Source: JBMYYR01 sp965243605
GTDB taxonomy: Bacteria; Bacteroidota; Bacteroidia; Flavobacteriales; CAJXXR01
Reading direction: 5' to 3'
Length of the DNA: 64,000 nucleotides
Assembly: GCA_965243605.1 (NCBI GenBank)
Contig: CBDEVQ010000098.1
Coordinates: 1-64,000, forward strand
The translations under genes were made by a program, and so were the position numbers. How positions within the stretch are numbered: position 1 is the stretch's first letter; each line of letters opens with the position of its first letter. The notes under the pieces were generated by a model, which was given only the letters and a program-made list of their open reading frames with translations, did no database searches and was not told the origin of the DNA. Positions 27,040 through 37,069 of this stretch are shown one piece after another.

Positions 27040-27124
27040 AGCTTATAACTTTTGTAATGAACTTGTTTACAAAAGTGAAGGAATTCTATTAAAACAATTG
27101 GTACTAATACTCTATAAAATGGTA

Positions 27125-27934
27125 CTATTTTACATTTGACACTTGTTCTCTAAATTCTTTCGGTAGCATTCCTGTATGCTTTTTAAAAAAACGAGTGAAA
27201 TATGAATTATCCTCAAAACCTAATAAATATGCAATCTGAGCTATTGTATACGTTGAATAATACAATTCTTTTTTAGCTTCAATACATAACCGTTCGTTTA
27301 AAACCGTTATGGTAGTTTTATTCATTACGGAATTAACAACCTCATTTAATTTACGGGGTGTTACACCTAATTTTTCAGCGTAAAATTTAATAGGATGATG
27401 GGCTTTAATATGGGTATCCATTAGTATTTGAAAGCGATCGAAAACTTCGATTTCTGATCTACTTTCATTTATAGAACATGGGAACTGCTCTTCTTTAATC
27501 GCTTGTAGCTTATAAATTAATGATTTAATGAGGTGAATATGAAAGGGGCTTAATGTTGTCTTCGTCTTAAATTCTTGATTAAAAATTTGGAATATGGCAT
27601 TAAATATATTGGCATGTTCTGTACTAATTTTAACCTCTGATATTCGATTAAAACGACTAAACAACAAACGAGGCAATTCATCTATTATATCTTCAGAAAA
27701 ACGAATAACATGTCCTTCAACAAATTGATTCGGTAAAAACTGATGAATACGACCTTTAGGAAATATAAAAAATGCACTGGCCTCTATTGTAAATTGGTCT
27801 CCATCAATAATAAAATCAGCAGACCCAGCAGTTAGCCACATCATTTCATGATAGGCTTTACGTCTATGTTCTATAGGTTGATTAATCAATTGATTAATCT
27901 CATCTGTATTTATTTTAAAATACTGAAAATACAT
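27125..27934 (-). CDS. AraC-family transcriptional regulator
   Basis: The protein is 269 aa. The N-terminal half is an AraC-type cupin effector domain (RRKAYHEMMWLTAGSADFII at about 23-42, ASAFFIFPKGRIHQF). The C-terminal half is two HTH motifs: FYAEKLGVTPRKLNEVV (about 178-194) and IAQIAYLLGFEDNSYFTRFFKKHTG (split here as IAQIAYLLGFED and YFTRFFKKHTG). The ligand is unknown. It is the second gene in a leftward series with a membrane protein ahead and DsbA-like and SDR genes behind, so these are candidate targets. Confidence 0.92.
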   Translation of the reverse strand: MYFQYFKINTDEINQLINQPIEHRRKAYHEMMWLTAGSADFIIDGDQFTIEASAFFIFPKGRIHQFLPNQFVEGHVIRFSEDIIDELPRLLFSRFNRISEVKISTEHANIFNAIFQIFNQEFKTKTTLSPFHIHLIKSLIYKLQAIKEEQFPCSINESRSEIEVFDRFQILMDTHIKAHHPIKFYAEKLGVTPRKLNEVVNSVMNKTTITVLNERLCIEAKKELYYSTYTIAQIAYLLGFEDNSYFTRFFKKHTGMLPKEFREQVSNVK

Positions 27935-27943
27935 TGCTTAACC

Positions 27944-28447
27944 TTAAAATTTATCAATACTAAAATACCACCATGTTAGTAATCCACCAAGACATGGATA
28001 TCCTAAAATAGTTCCATAAAACAAAATTGGATTCTGCACTCTTACCTCTTGTACTGTTATTGATATATTGGCTGCCTTACACGTCTTAATAGCCAATACA
28101 ATTAATACAATATCTAGAATGGGAAAAATATCTATTACATATCCTAAGGCTGAATCTATTATTATTTTCATTACAGCATAGAATAAAATAATATAGGGCG
28201 TTAACTTCAATACACGTTGTACTTTAGCAAGCATATTTGCATAAAGCATAATCGTAAACATAAGACTCAAAGCACCAAACATTCCATGCTTAATAATAGA
28301 TACTCTATCTAACATAAAAATATAGAATATACCAGATGTAAATCGTTTAGAAAACTCCATCCCAAAAATAAAAAGATGAATACATGTTAATATACACCAG
28401 AGTAATATATAGAGGTTTTTATACTTTATTTGTCTATTCGTTTCCAA
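27944..28447 (-). CDS. Multi-pass membrane protein, unknown
   Basis: The protein is 167 aa with about five hydrophobic helices (near 11-30, 50-68, 81-98, 103-118 and 140-160). A short basic N-terminus suggests an inside start. No family is recognised. It is nine bases upstream of the AraC gene and likely co-transcribed with it. Confidence 0.5.
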   Translation of the reverse strand: METNRQIKYKNLYILLWCILTCIHLFIFGMEFSKRFTSGIFYIFMLDRVSIIKHGMFGALSLMFTIMLYANMLAKVQRVLKLTPYIILFYAVMKIIIDSALGYVIDIFPILDIVLIVLAIKTCKAANISITVQEVRVQNPILFYGTILGYPCLGGLLTWWYFSIDKF

Positions 28448-28504
28448 TTGATATTTAATTACGATTACAAATTACTAAAAATTATTCTTTATTACTTAAA
28501 CATT

Positions 28505-28537
28505 AAAAAAGCCGAAATTGAAACAATTTCGGCTTTT
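28505..28537 (-). terminator. Terminator of the metH-metF operon
   Basis: The stem GCCGAAATTG / CAATTTCGGC with a short loop, on the minus strand, is followed by six T, immediately after the metF stop codon. Confidence 0.9.
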
Positions 28538-28541
28538 AACT

Positions 28542-29495
28542 TTATAATACTTCTTTTACAATATCTCGAATAGAATCGGATTTCCCCATTGAAAAATAAT
28601 GGAGAACTGGTACTCCATATTTTATTAACTCTTGAGATTGATGTATGGCCCACTCTACTCCTAATGCTTTAACATCTACATTGGTTTTACATTTCATAAC
28701 CTCAGAAGCTAACTCATCTGGAAGGTCTACAAAAAACTTATGAGGCAACATAGACATTTGTCGCTTAGATGCTAAAGGTTTTATCCCTGGTATAATAGGG
28801 ACTGTAATTCCTGCTTCTCTACATTTTTCGACAAACGAAAAGTACTTTTGGTTATCAAAAAACATCTGAGTAATTAAGAATTCTGCACCAGCATCTACCT
28901 TTTGTTTTAAATAATGAATATCCATATCTAAATTTGGAGACTCCATATGTTTTTCTGGATATGCGGCAGCTCCTATGCAAAAATTGGTAGCCGACGTATT
29001 TGCCAACTCTTGATCTAAGTAGTTTCCAGCATTTAAATCTTTAACCTGACCTATTAGCTCATTTGCATATCGATGTCCATGATCTTCGGCTCTAAAATAA
29101 GGTTCACTTTTTACAGCGTCTCCTCTTAATGCTAAAACGTTATCAATTTCTAAGAAATCCAAATCGATTAAAAAGTTCTCTGTATCTTCTTTATTAAAAC
29201 CTCCACAAAGCACATGAGGTATAGTATCAATCTTAAATTTAGACTGAAGAGCTGCACACAATCCTACAGTACCAGGGCGTTTTCTTACCACTTTTTTCTC
29301 ATGAAGATTATCGGATACTTTTCTATAAACAAACTCTTCTCTGTGATAAGTAACATTTATAAACGATGGATTATAATCTAACACGGTATTTATAGAATCA
29401 TAAACCGATTTTATATTTTGACCTTTTAAAGGTGGTAAAACTTCTAAACTAAATAAAGTTGAATTCGCTTTTGCTATATGTTCTGTAACTTTCAT
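28542..29495 (-). CDS. metF: Methylenetetrahydrofolate reductase
   Basis: This 317-aa TIM-barrel flavoenzyme has the family start FSLEVLPPLKG (about 12-22; the glutamate is the conserved acid), ALRGD (about 136-140), IGAAAYPEKH (NxGVAxYPExH-like, about 178-187), and GAEFLITQMFFD (about 205-216), followed by PIIPGI. It reduces methylene-THF to methyl-THF, the methyl donor for MetH. It is the last gene of the SAM riboswitch operon, 9 bases after the metH C-part. Confidence 0.96.
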   Translation of the reverse strand: MKVTEHIAKANSTLFSLEVLPPLKGQNIKSVYDSINTVLDYNPSFINVTYHREEFVYRKVSDNLHEKKVVRKRPGTVGLCAALQSKFKIDTIPHVLCGGFNKEDTENFLIDLDFLEIDNVLALRGDAVKSEPYFRAEDHGHRYANELIGQVKDLNAGNYLDQELANTSATNFCIGAAAYPEKHMESPNLDMDIHYLKQKVDAGAEFLITQMFFDNQKYFSFVEKCREAGITVPIIPGIKPLASKRQMSMLPHKFFVDLPDELASEVMKCKTNVDVKALGVEWAIHQSQELIKYGVPVLHYFSMGKSDSIRDIVKEVL

Positions 29496-29504
29496 ACGTT
29501 CTGT

Positions 29505-32157
29505 TTAAATAGAGGTTAAATTTGGTCTTAACCACTTACGACCTTCTTCTATTGCCATTCCTTTTCTATCGCAATAGTCTTTGAGTTGGTCTTCACCTAT
29601 TTTACCCAAGGCAAAATATCGTGTTTCTGGACTTGAAAAATAATATCCTGAAACTGCTGCTGCCGGATACATGGCTAAATTTTCGGTCAATGAAACTCCA
29701 ATACGTTTCTCTACATCTAAGAGTTTAAAAATGGTTGTTTTTTCATTGTGATCAGGACATGCTGGGTAACCAGGTGCTGGGCGAATCCCTCTGTAATTTT
29801 CTTTAACAAAATCTTCAGTCGTTAAAGATTCATTAGGCGCATATGCCCAATACTCTTTACGAATACGTTCATGTAAATATTCGGCAAATGCCTCGGCGAT
29901 ACGGTCGGCTAATGCTAAATACATTATCGATTGATAATCGTCTCCTTGATCTTTAAAACGTTGAGCTTCTTGCTCAAAATAATGACCTGCCGTTACGCAA
30001 AAACATCCTGTATAATCAGGCTGATTTTCTGAAACAAAATCAGATAGTGCGTAATAATTAGCAGACTCTGATTTCTTTTCCTTTTGTTGTCTTAGCGTTA
30101 AAAATGTATCTAAAACGTCTTTACGTTCTTCATTTTTATATAAAACGATATCATCCCCTTTTTTCTGAGCTGGAAATATTCCCCAAACTCCATGTATTCC
30201 AAGATCTCTTCTACGTTCTAATTTGTCTAATTGCTTTTGTGCTTCATTAAACAAGTTTTGAGCCGCTTCGTTCTTTAATACTTTAGGGTACTGACCTTTG
30301 ATATTCCATGTCCAAAAAAATGGAGACCAGTCAATGTATTTTCTCAATACATTTAAACTCATATTCTTTTCTTCATGCACTCCCTTTAATAAAGGAACTG
30401 GTGGAATATAACTTTCTGGGATTTGAAACGCCTTATCTTGAGCCGTTTTCAAATCTATAAATACATCCTTATTTTTTTTATTAAAATAACCGTCTCTTAG
30501 CTTTTGATACTGATTTTTTATATTGATTTCAAAATCTTTCGGTTTACCTAACACTTCACTAACAATGGTTACAGCCTTGGATGCATCAGTAATATAAACT
30601 ACCGATTTTTCATATTCTGGATCTATTTTAACAGCAGTATGTGTAGGTGATGTTGTTGCTCCTCCAATAAGTAATGGAATATTCAATCCATTACGTTTCA
30701 TCTCTTTAGCTACAAATACCATTTCATCTAAACTTGGTGTAATTAATCCACTTAACCCAATCGCATCAACCTTTTGATCTATGGCCGCTTGAATTATTTT
30801 ATCGGCAGAAACCATGATTCCTAAATCAATAATCTCATAATTATTACAAGCCAAAACCACAGAAACGATGTTCTTACCAATATCATGGACATCTCCTTTT
30901 ACAGTTGCCATAAGTATTTTACCTGCACTTTTAGCCCCTCCTTTTTTAGATTCTTCAATATAAGGTTCTAAATAAGCAACGGCCTTTTTCATTACTCGTG
31001 CCGATTTAACCACTTGAGGTAAAAACATTTTACCAGCCTCCAAATAAATCACCAACAATACCCATTCCGTCCATTAGCGGTCCTTCAATAACATGTATTG
31101 GAAGATCAAAGGTTGTTCTAATTTCTTCTACGTCCTCAATAATAAACTTATCAATTCCTTTAACTAAAGCATGATTAATTCGTTTCGGCAACAGGCTTTA
31201 ATCGCCATTCATCAATCTTAACTTCTGTTTTTTCAGTATTGGTTATCGATTCTGCAAATTCTAATAATGCATCTACGGCATCGTCATGACGGTTAAGTAG
31301 TACATCTTCTATTTTGGTTAATAAATCTTTAGGAACATCATCATATATTTCTAATAAATTCGGGTTAACAATTCCCATTGTTAATCCATTATTTACCGCA
31401 TGATATAAGAATGCTGCATGAATGGCTTCTCTTACTTTATTGTTTCCTCTAAAACGAAAAAGACACATTACTAACTCCACCACAAATATTGGCATGAGGC
31501 AAGTTTTCTCCGGATCCATTTACAAGCATTAATAAAATCTATAGCTGCGGTTTTATGTTCGTCCATTCCTGTGGCTACAGGGAATATATTCGGGTCAAAA
31601 ATGATATCTTCTGGAGGGAAACCTATGTCCATAAGTGCATTATACGACCGTTCACAAATTTGAATTCTACGTTCGTAATTATCAGCTTGCCCATCTTCAT
31701 CAAAAGCCATGACTACAACAGCAGCACCAAATTTTTGAATGTATTTGGCTTGACTAATAAATTCTTCGTCTCCATTTTTTAAGCGATATTGAATTGACAA
31801 TACACTTTCCTTGTATACATTTTAATCCAGCTTCAATAATTTCCCATTTAGAGCTATCTACCATGATTGGCACTCTAGAAATGTCCGGTTCCGAAAGCAA
31901 TTAAAAAACAAGAATTTTTCCATAGAGGCTTTCCCATCAATTAACCCATCATCCATATTAATATCGATAATTTGGGCTCCACCTTCTACTTGGTCTCTTG
32001 CAACATCAAGGGCTTCTTCGAATTTCTCTTCTTTTATTAAGCGTAAAAATCGTTTAGAACCAGCAACATTCGTACGCTCTCCAATGTTTATAAAATTAGA
32101 TTCTGGTCTTACGACTACAGATTCTAATCCCGATAGTTGTAATACATTATTAGGCAT
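29505..32157 (-). pseudogene. metH: Methionine synthase, pterin/B12/activation part, with seven +1 indels
   Basis: This second half of the split cobalamin-dependent methionine synthase should be about 880 aa. It starts MPNNVLQLSGLE and carries the pterin-binding domain (SNFINIGERTNVAGSKRF). Then come the B12-binding domain with DVHDIGKN (DxHxxG, coordinating His) and the SAM-binding activation domain (RGIRPAPGYPACPDH). Compared with the expected protein, seven single-base insertions occur: near 31914 (T), 31900 (T), 31769 (A), 31514 (G), 31455 (T), 31189 (A) and 31035 (G). Between them the protein is intact and conserved. All are gains duplicating a neighbouring base. I read it as one functional gene with consensus errors. 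The start overlaps the metH N-part stop by 8 bases. Confidence 0.88.
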
Positions 32158-33151
32158 GGTTTGGAATTTCTCTTGGTTGGAATTGTTCAGCTAGTTGTGC
32201 AATGGCTGCAATATGTTCAGGAGACGTCCCACAACATCCTCCTAATATGTTTAACGTTTTGTTTTCTAAAAATGGAGTTAATTGTCTTACCATATCTTCC
32301 GGATTTTGGTCGTATTCTCCAAATTCATTTGGTAGTCCTGCATTAGGGTGAGCAGATGTTCCTCCATTGCATATTTGACTTAATTGTAAAGAATATGGCA
32401 ATAACTGACTAGCACCCAATGCGCAATTAAATCCAATACTCATAGGCTTAACGTGTTTTATCGATATAAAAAACGCTTCTAAGGTTTGCCCAGATAATAA
32501 TCGTCCACTAGCATCTGTAATAGTTCCACTAATCATTATAGGATATTCACGACCTATGTCTTCAAATACATTCTGAGCCGCAAATAAAGCGGCCTTTGCA
32601 TTAAGGGTATCAAATATGGTTTCTATCAATAACGTATCTACTCCTCCATCTATTAATCCTTTAATTTGTAAGGTATACGCATCTACTAATTCATCAAAAC
32701 TGATATTTCTAAACCCTGGACGGTTAACATCTGGAGATAAACTTGCCGTACGATTGGTTGGCCCTACTGATCCTGCTACAAATCGAGGTTTATCAGGGTT
32801 TTGCTTTGTATATTCTTCGCATGCTTCCTTCGCGACTTTAGCGCCGTAATAATTAAGATCATATACAGCATCTACCAAATCATAATCCAACATACTTACA
32901 GATGTAGACGAAAATGTATTGGTTTCTATAATATCTGCTCCTGCATCTAAATAGGCTTTATGAATTTCTTTAATCACATTAGGTTTAGTGATATTCAATA
33001 AATCATTATTCCCTTTTAAATCACTAGAATGCTGAGCAAATCGTTCTCCTCGAAAATCAGATTCGGTAAGGTTATAGCCTTGAATCATGGTACCCATAGC
33101 ACCATCTAAAACAAGTATTCTTTTTTTGATTTCTTCCTGTATTGTAGACAT
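32150..33151 (-). CDS. metH: Methionine synthase, homocysteine-binding part (split metH)
   Basis: The protein is 333 aa, covering just the homocysteine S-methyltransferase barrel: ILVLDGAMGTMIQ (about 12-24), ETNTFSST (about 76-83), and the zinc ligands, one Cys in GFNCALGA (about 238) and the CC pair in NILGGCCGTSPEH (about 304-305). In most bacteria this is fused to the rest of MetH; in Flavobacteriia it is commonly a separate gene, as here. It transfers the methyl group to homocysteine with the second subunit. It is the first gene after the SAM-I riboswitch, and the frame is intact, unlike its partner. Confidence 0.94.
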   Translation of the reverse strand: MSTIQEEIKKRILVLDGAMGTMIQGYNLTESDFRGERFAQHSSDLKGNNDLLNITKPNVIKEIHKAYLDAGADIIETNTFSSTSVSMLDYDLVDAVYDLNYYGAKVAKEACEEYTKQNPDKPRFVAGSVGPTNRTASLSPDVNRPGFRNISFDELVDAYTLQIKGLIDGGVDTLLIETIFDTLNAKAALFAAQNVFEDIGREYPIMISGTITDASGRLLSGQTLEAFFISIKHVKPMSIGFNCALGASQLLPYSLQLSQICNGGTSAHPNAGLPNEFGEYDQNPEDMVRQLTPFLENKTLNILGGCCGTSPEHIAAIAQLAEQFQPREIPNHA

Positions 33152-33199
33152 AATTAACTTTTATACAGGAAAGATGTCAAGAACTTGACATTTTTAAGA

Positions 33200-33308
33200 T
33201 TGTTATCTATCCAGACTATGTCTGGTAGAATTTAGCACCTTCTTTCAAATTGAAAGGGTTGCTAAGGCTTCACTGGGTCTAATCCCTTCACCTTTCCTTA
33301 TAACTGGA
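33200..33308 (-). ncRNA. SAM-I (S-box) riboswitch of the metH-metF operon
   Basis: On the minus strand the leader holds the S-box core blocks in order: AAGGTGAAGGGATTAGACCC, AGTGAAGCCTTAGCAACC, then GAAGGTGCTAAATTCTACC. The flanking GTTAT / ATAAC strands close P1. The P3 hairpin (CCTTTCAATTTGAAAG-like) and the P4 hairpin (CCAGACATAGTCTGG) are evident. It should sense S-adenosylmethionine and switch the met operon off when SAM is high. Downstream, at about 33173-33190, a hairpin around TGTCAAGTTCTTGACA may be the expression platform before the start codon at 33151. Confidence 0.93.
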
Positions 33309-33341
33309 CAAATATATTGATAAAAGATTGGGAAAAACAAA
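33309..33341 (-). promoter_or_regulatory. Promoter of the metH-metF operon
   Basis: On the minus strand a -33 element TTTG (33338-33341) and a perfect -7 box TATATTTG (33309-33316) are separated by 21 bases. The transcript would start just before the SAM-I aptamer, which fits very well. Confidence 0.7.
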
Positions 33342-33391
33342 TATTTTGAAGAAAATAATTAATTTTCTGCTATAAATAGAGATATTGTACG

Positions 33392-34640
33392 GATCGCCCC
33401 GATGGGGCTTTGTTCAGGTCGCTCCGATGGAGCTATGATGTAATTGCTGATACATGTTTCTTTTGATGATCGCCCCGATGGGGCTTTGTCAGGTCGCTCC
33501 GATGGAGCTATGATATGATTGCTGATACATGTTTTTTTTGATGATCGCTCCGATGGGGCTTTGTCAGGTCGCTCCGATGGAGCTATGATATGATTGCTGA
33601 TACATGTTGTCTTTTGATGATCGCCCCGATGGGGCGTTGTCAGGTCGCTCCGATGGAGCTATGATATGATTACTGATACATGTTTCTTTTGATGATCGTC
33701 CCGATGGGGCGTTATTCAGGGTCGCTCCGATGGAGCTATGATGTGGATTGCTGATACATGTTTCTTTTGATGATCGCCCCGATGGGGCGTTGTCAGGTCG
33801 CTCCGATGGAGGTATGATATGATTGCTGATACATGTTTCTTTTGATGATCGCCCCGATGGGGCTTTGTCAGGTCGCTCCGATGGAGCTATGATATGATTG
33901 CTGATACATGTTTCTTTTGATGATCGCCCCGATGGGGCGTTGTCAGGTCGCTCCGATGGAGCTATGATATGATTACTGATACATGTTTCTTTTGATGATC
34001 GTCCCGATGGGGCGTTATTCAGGTCGCTCCGATGGAGCTATGCTGGGATTGCTGATACATGTTTCTTTTGATGATCGCCCCGATGGGGCGTTGTCAGGTC
34101 GCTCCGATGGAGCTATGATATGATTGCTGATACATGTTTCTTTTGATGATCGCCCCGATGGGGCGTTGTCAGGTCGCTCCGATGGAGCTATGATATGATT
34201 ACTGATACATGTTTCTTTTGATGATCGTCCCGATGGGGCTTATCAGGTCGCTCCAATGGAACTATGATGTGATTGCTGATACATGTTTCTTTTGATGATC
34301 GCCCCGATGGGGCGTTGTCAGGTCGCTCCGATGGAGCTATGATATGATTACTGATACATGTTTCTTTTGATGATCGTCCCGATGGGGCGTTGTTCAGGTC
34401 GCTCCGATGGAGCTATGATGTAATTGCTGATACATGTTTCTTTTGGATGATCGCCCCGATGGGGCTTTGTCAGGTCGCTCCGATGGAGCTATGATATGAT
34501 TGCTGATACATGTTTCTTTTGATGATCGCCCCGATGGGGCTTTGTCAGGTCGTTCCGATGGAGCTATGATATGATTGCTGATACATGTTTCTTTTGATGA
34601 TCGCCCCGATGGAGCTTTGTTCAGGTCGCTATAATGGAGT
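33392..34640. repeat. 17-unit tandem array of a ~74 bp double-palindrome element (REP/BIME-like)
   Basis: About 17 consecutive units of 73-77 bp. Each unit has two short perfect hairpins: GCCCCGATGGGGC and GCTCCGATGGAGC. They are joined by about 10 bases (TTTGTCAGGTC or variants), and a 35-40 base AT-rich linker (ATGATATGATTGCTGATAC, then ATGTTTCTTTTGAT) leads to the next unit. Paired stem changes keep the hairpins (GCCCC/GGGGC versus GCTCC/GGAGC). The last unit, nearest the transposase, is degenerate. There are no variable spacers, so this is not a CRISPR. The structure resembles REP/BIME arrays mobilised by REP-associated tyrosine transposases, and an IS200-like/RAYT gene lies 131 bases away. 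Confidence 0.92.
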
Positions 34641-34770
34641 TATATTCGAATTGCTATAACATGGCTTTTAAGAAAACATATGACATAAAACCCAAACCCT
34701 AAAGGGTGACCCTGTTAAACTATTTCGCTATATTTATAAAACTTATAATTCTATTTTAATTCTATATAAC

Positions 34771-35226
34771 ATGGCTAATACTTATTCTCAAATCTATATT
34801 CAAATGTTTTTACGGTTAAATACAGACAAAAATTAATACCTGCTCATCACAGAGAAACCTTACATAAGTTTATCACCGGAATTGTTACCAAGCGTCAACA
34901 AAAGCTATTGGCTATTTTTGCAATGCCAGATCATCATTCATATCTTGGTTCGTTTACAGCCTAATATTTCTATTTCAGATTTAGTAAGAGATATTAAAGC
35001 AGGTTCTTCTAAATTTATTTCAGATAATAATTGGGTAAAAGGAAAGTTTAGTTGGCAAAACGGGTTTGGGGCTTTCTCATATGCAAATAGTGAAATTGAT
35101 AATGTTATCCGATATGTTCAAAACCAAGAAGAACGTCATAAAAAACAAACCTTTAAAAAGGAATATTTAGATATATTAGATCGATTTGAAATTGACTATA
35201 ATGATAAATATACCTTCGATTGGTAA
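34771..35226 (+). mobile_element. IS200-like / REP-associated tyrosine transposase (frameshifted)
   Basis: Read through two indels this is a 151-aa Y1 HUH transposase starting MANTYSQIYIQM. A missing G near 34803 and an extra C near 34931 move the frame out and back. The metal-binding motif is restored as MPDHIHILVRL (HxH) and is followed by ISISDLVRDIKAGSSKFI. The catalytic tyrosine is in VIRYVQNQEERHKKQ, the typical Y1 motif. Such proteins nick and join single-stranded DNA at small hairpins. Single-copy relatives that mobilise palindromic repeats are called RAYTs. It is next to the palindrome array and probably acts on it. The last 115 codons are intact in one frame. Confidence 0.8.
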
Positions 35227-35329
35227 ATTCTAATCTCGTTATTAAACTTTCTTAATTTCACAATAAAATCAATTACATAGTGTGTGCTTTACACTTCATA
35301 AACAACATAAAATAAAACAACAAACACTT

Positions 35330-36042
35330 ATGAAAATCCCCAAAATAAAGGGCATAATTGATCGAAGGAATTCTTATTAATTACCAAGTAGACAAAACCG
35401 TTTTAGAAAAGTACTTATCTGCTCCATTCACTCCTAAATTGGTTAATGGAAAAGGAATAGCGGGTATTTGCTTAATTCGACTTCAACATATTAGTGCCGA
35501 GTATACTTCCTAAATTCTTTGGGATTTCTTCAGAAAATGGAGCTCATAGAATAGCCGTTGAATGGATGGAAGATGGTATATTAAAAGAAGGGGTTTATAT
35601 TCCAAGGAGAGATACTTCGTCTCAATTAAATTCACTTGCTGGAGGTAGTTCTTCCTGGTGTACACCACCATGCTCAATTTAACGTAATAGAAACAATGAC
35701 CAATATAATGTTAGTTTTATTAGTCAAGATGGTACAAGTTTATCTATTAAACTATAGAAACGAAGCTATGGAATTCAGAAAGTGTTTTCGACGATTTTAG
35801 ATTGTGTATCCAATTTCTTTGAACAGGGGTCGAAGGGGTATTCACCAAATGGTTCACATTTTGATGGACTAGAATTAAGAACAACACAATGAACGTTTCT
35901 CTATTAGATGTCGAATCGGTTCAATCTAGTTTCTTTGAAGACCAATCTATTTTCCCAAAAGGGTCTATTCAGTTTGATAATGCATTTGCTTATGCAAAAC
36001 GTAGAACATGAATGGATTGAATTAAATAGAATATCAAGATGA
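35330..36042 (+). pseudogene. DUF2071 (YqjF-like) family protein, many indels
   Basis: By switching frames a protein of about 235 aa can be followed: MKIPKIKGIIDR, INYQVDKTVLEKYL, TPKLVNGKGIAGICLIRLQH, then FFGISSENGAHRIAVEWM and EGVYIPRRDTSSQLNSLAGG. It continues with GVHHHAQFN, DQYNVSFISQDG, SNFFEQGSKGYSP and QNVEHEWIELNR. This is the DUF2071/acetoacetate decarboxylase-like fold protein found in many Bacteroidota; function unknown. Indels of both signs occur, most in short runs (for example an extra G near 35370, a lost A near 35694, a lost G near 35893, an extra T near 35990). The longest open piece is 62 codons. Confidence 0.75.
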
Positions 36043-36074
36043 ACAATAATGTAAACCGTTTCTCGTAACTTTAT

Positions 36075-36899
36075 ATGCAAAATAAATATCTATTAAAAAA
36101 TCTGCTGTTATATGTATTAGCTGCTATTTCTATTCTTTGTAATGACCAGTGGCAAAAAGATCAAGTATTAAGACAGCCAATACTAATAAACTCTCAAATT
36201 GTAGATTCTAATACAATTGATACAAATACGTTATATTTATCAACCCAATATTTCCTAAATGCATTGGAAGCTTTCCTCCTGTCGATACAATTGATATAAA
36301 TCCTGAATATAAATTTACAATTTATGATTCATTATATCTCAATAAGATTCCAGAACCATACAATTCGTCTCTCCCTAATGATTCTTTTGAAATATCAATA
36401 CGACCTAATCAGGATATGTATTACAGTAAAGATGAACACACCCAGAACGATAAATTTTTCCCAGTATTTGTTCAAAACATAAGCCACTCAAATAGATATT
36501 GGCAATTAAAAAGATTCCGATGGTTTTGGGTCTAGGAGATCTTTGATTCTACAAACAATACTTGGAATCCTCTTGAACATTATCCTACTGGTTGTGGATG
36601 TTGTCCGAGTACTTGAAAGTCAAACCTAAATATACCCTTGTATTCTTATTTAAAAAATATGAAGGTTCAATGGCTGGCTACAGCAAGAATAAGGTTAAAT
36701 AATAACGATTCAATCCTGACAAGTTCAACTATCCTATTCATATAAATCCCACACAACACGTCTAGATACAAGTTCGTATAATTATAAATTACTTAAACAT
36801 AGTGAAGATAGTATGTTCAATTATACAAAAGCTTTATTTCATTATATTCCTTTAGATTATCAAAAATGGTATCAAGACCACATTAATTCTCGTCCTTAA
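36075..36899 (+). pseudogene. Hypothetical lipoprotein, broken by several indels
   Basis: A start at 36075 gives an N-terminus MQNKYLLKNLLLYVLAAIS followed by an LCND segment that looks like a lipobox. The rest is readable only by changing frame: PPVDTIDINPEYKFTIYDS, EISIRPNQDMYYSKDEHTQ, VFVQNISHSNRYWQLKRF, NNTWNPLEHYPTGCGC, KPKYTLVFLFKKYEGSMA, LFHYIPLDYQKWYQDHI. A protein of about 270 aa seems likely. No family is recognised. It reads like an extracytoplasmic lipoprotein of unknown role in the same indel-rich stretch as its neighbours. Confidence 0.55.
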
Positions 36900-37069
36900 T
36901 ACACAATTGCAAACCACTATTACAATGTGTATACAGCGATCATAACCAATCATTTGAATCGACTTTACAACGTTTCTCTTTTACACTGATCCTCTTGTAT
37001 GATCTACTAAGATAACCATGATTATAAATTTTCTTTCATTATATTTATAACTTATTAAATATAACATTC

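Noticed and set aside
29505..32157. Separate small genes or programmed frameshifting in metH
   Set aside because: Seven shifts in one direction at short A/T or G runs, with full conservation between them, fit consensus errors; programmed sites are single and carry slippery motifs with downstream structure.
33392..34640. CRISPR array
   Set aside because: Units are nearly identical over their whole length with no variable spacers, each contains two palindromes, and no cas genes are in the window.
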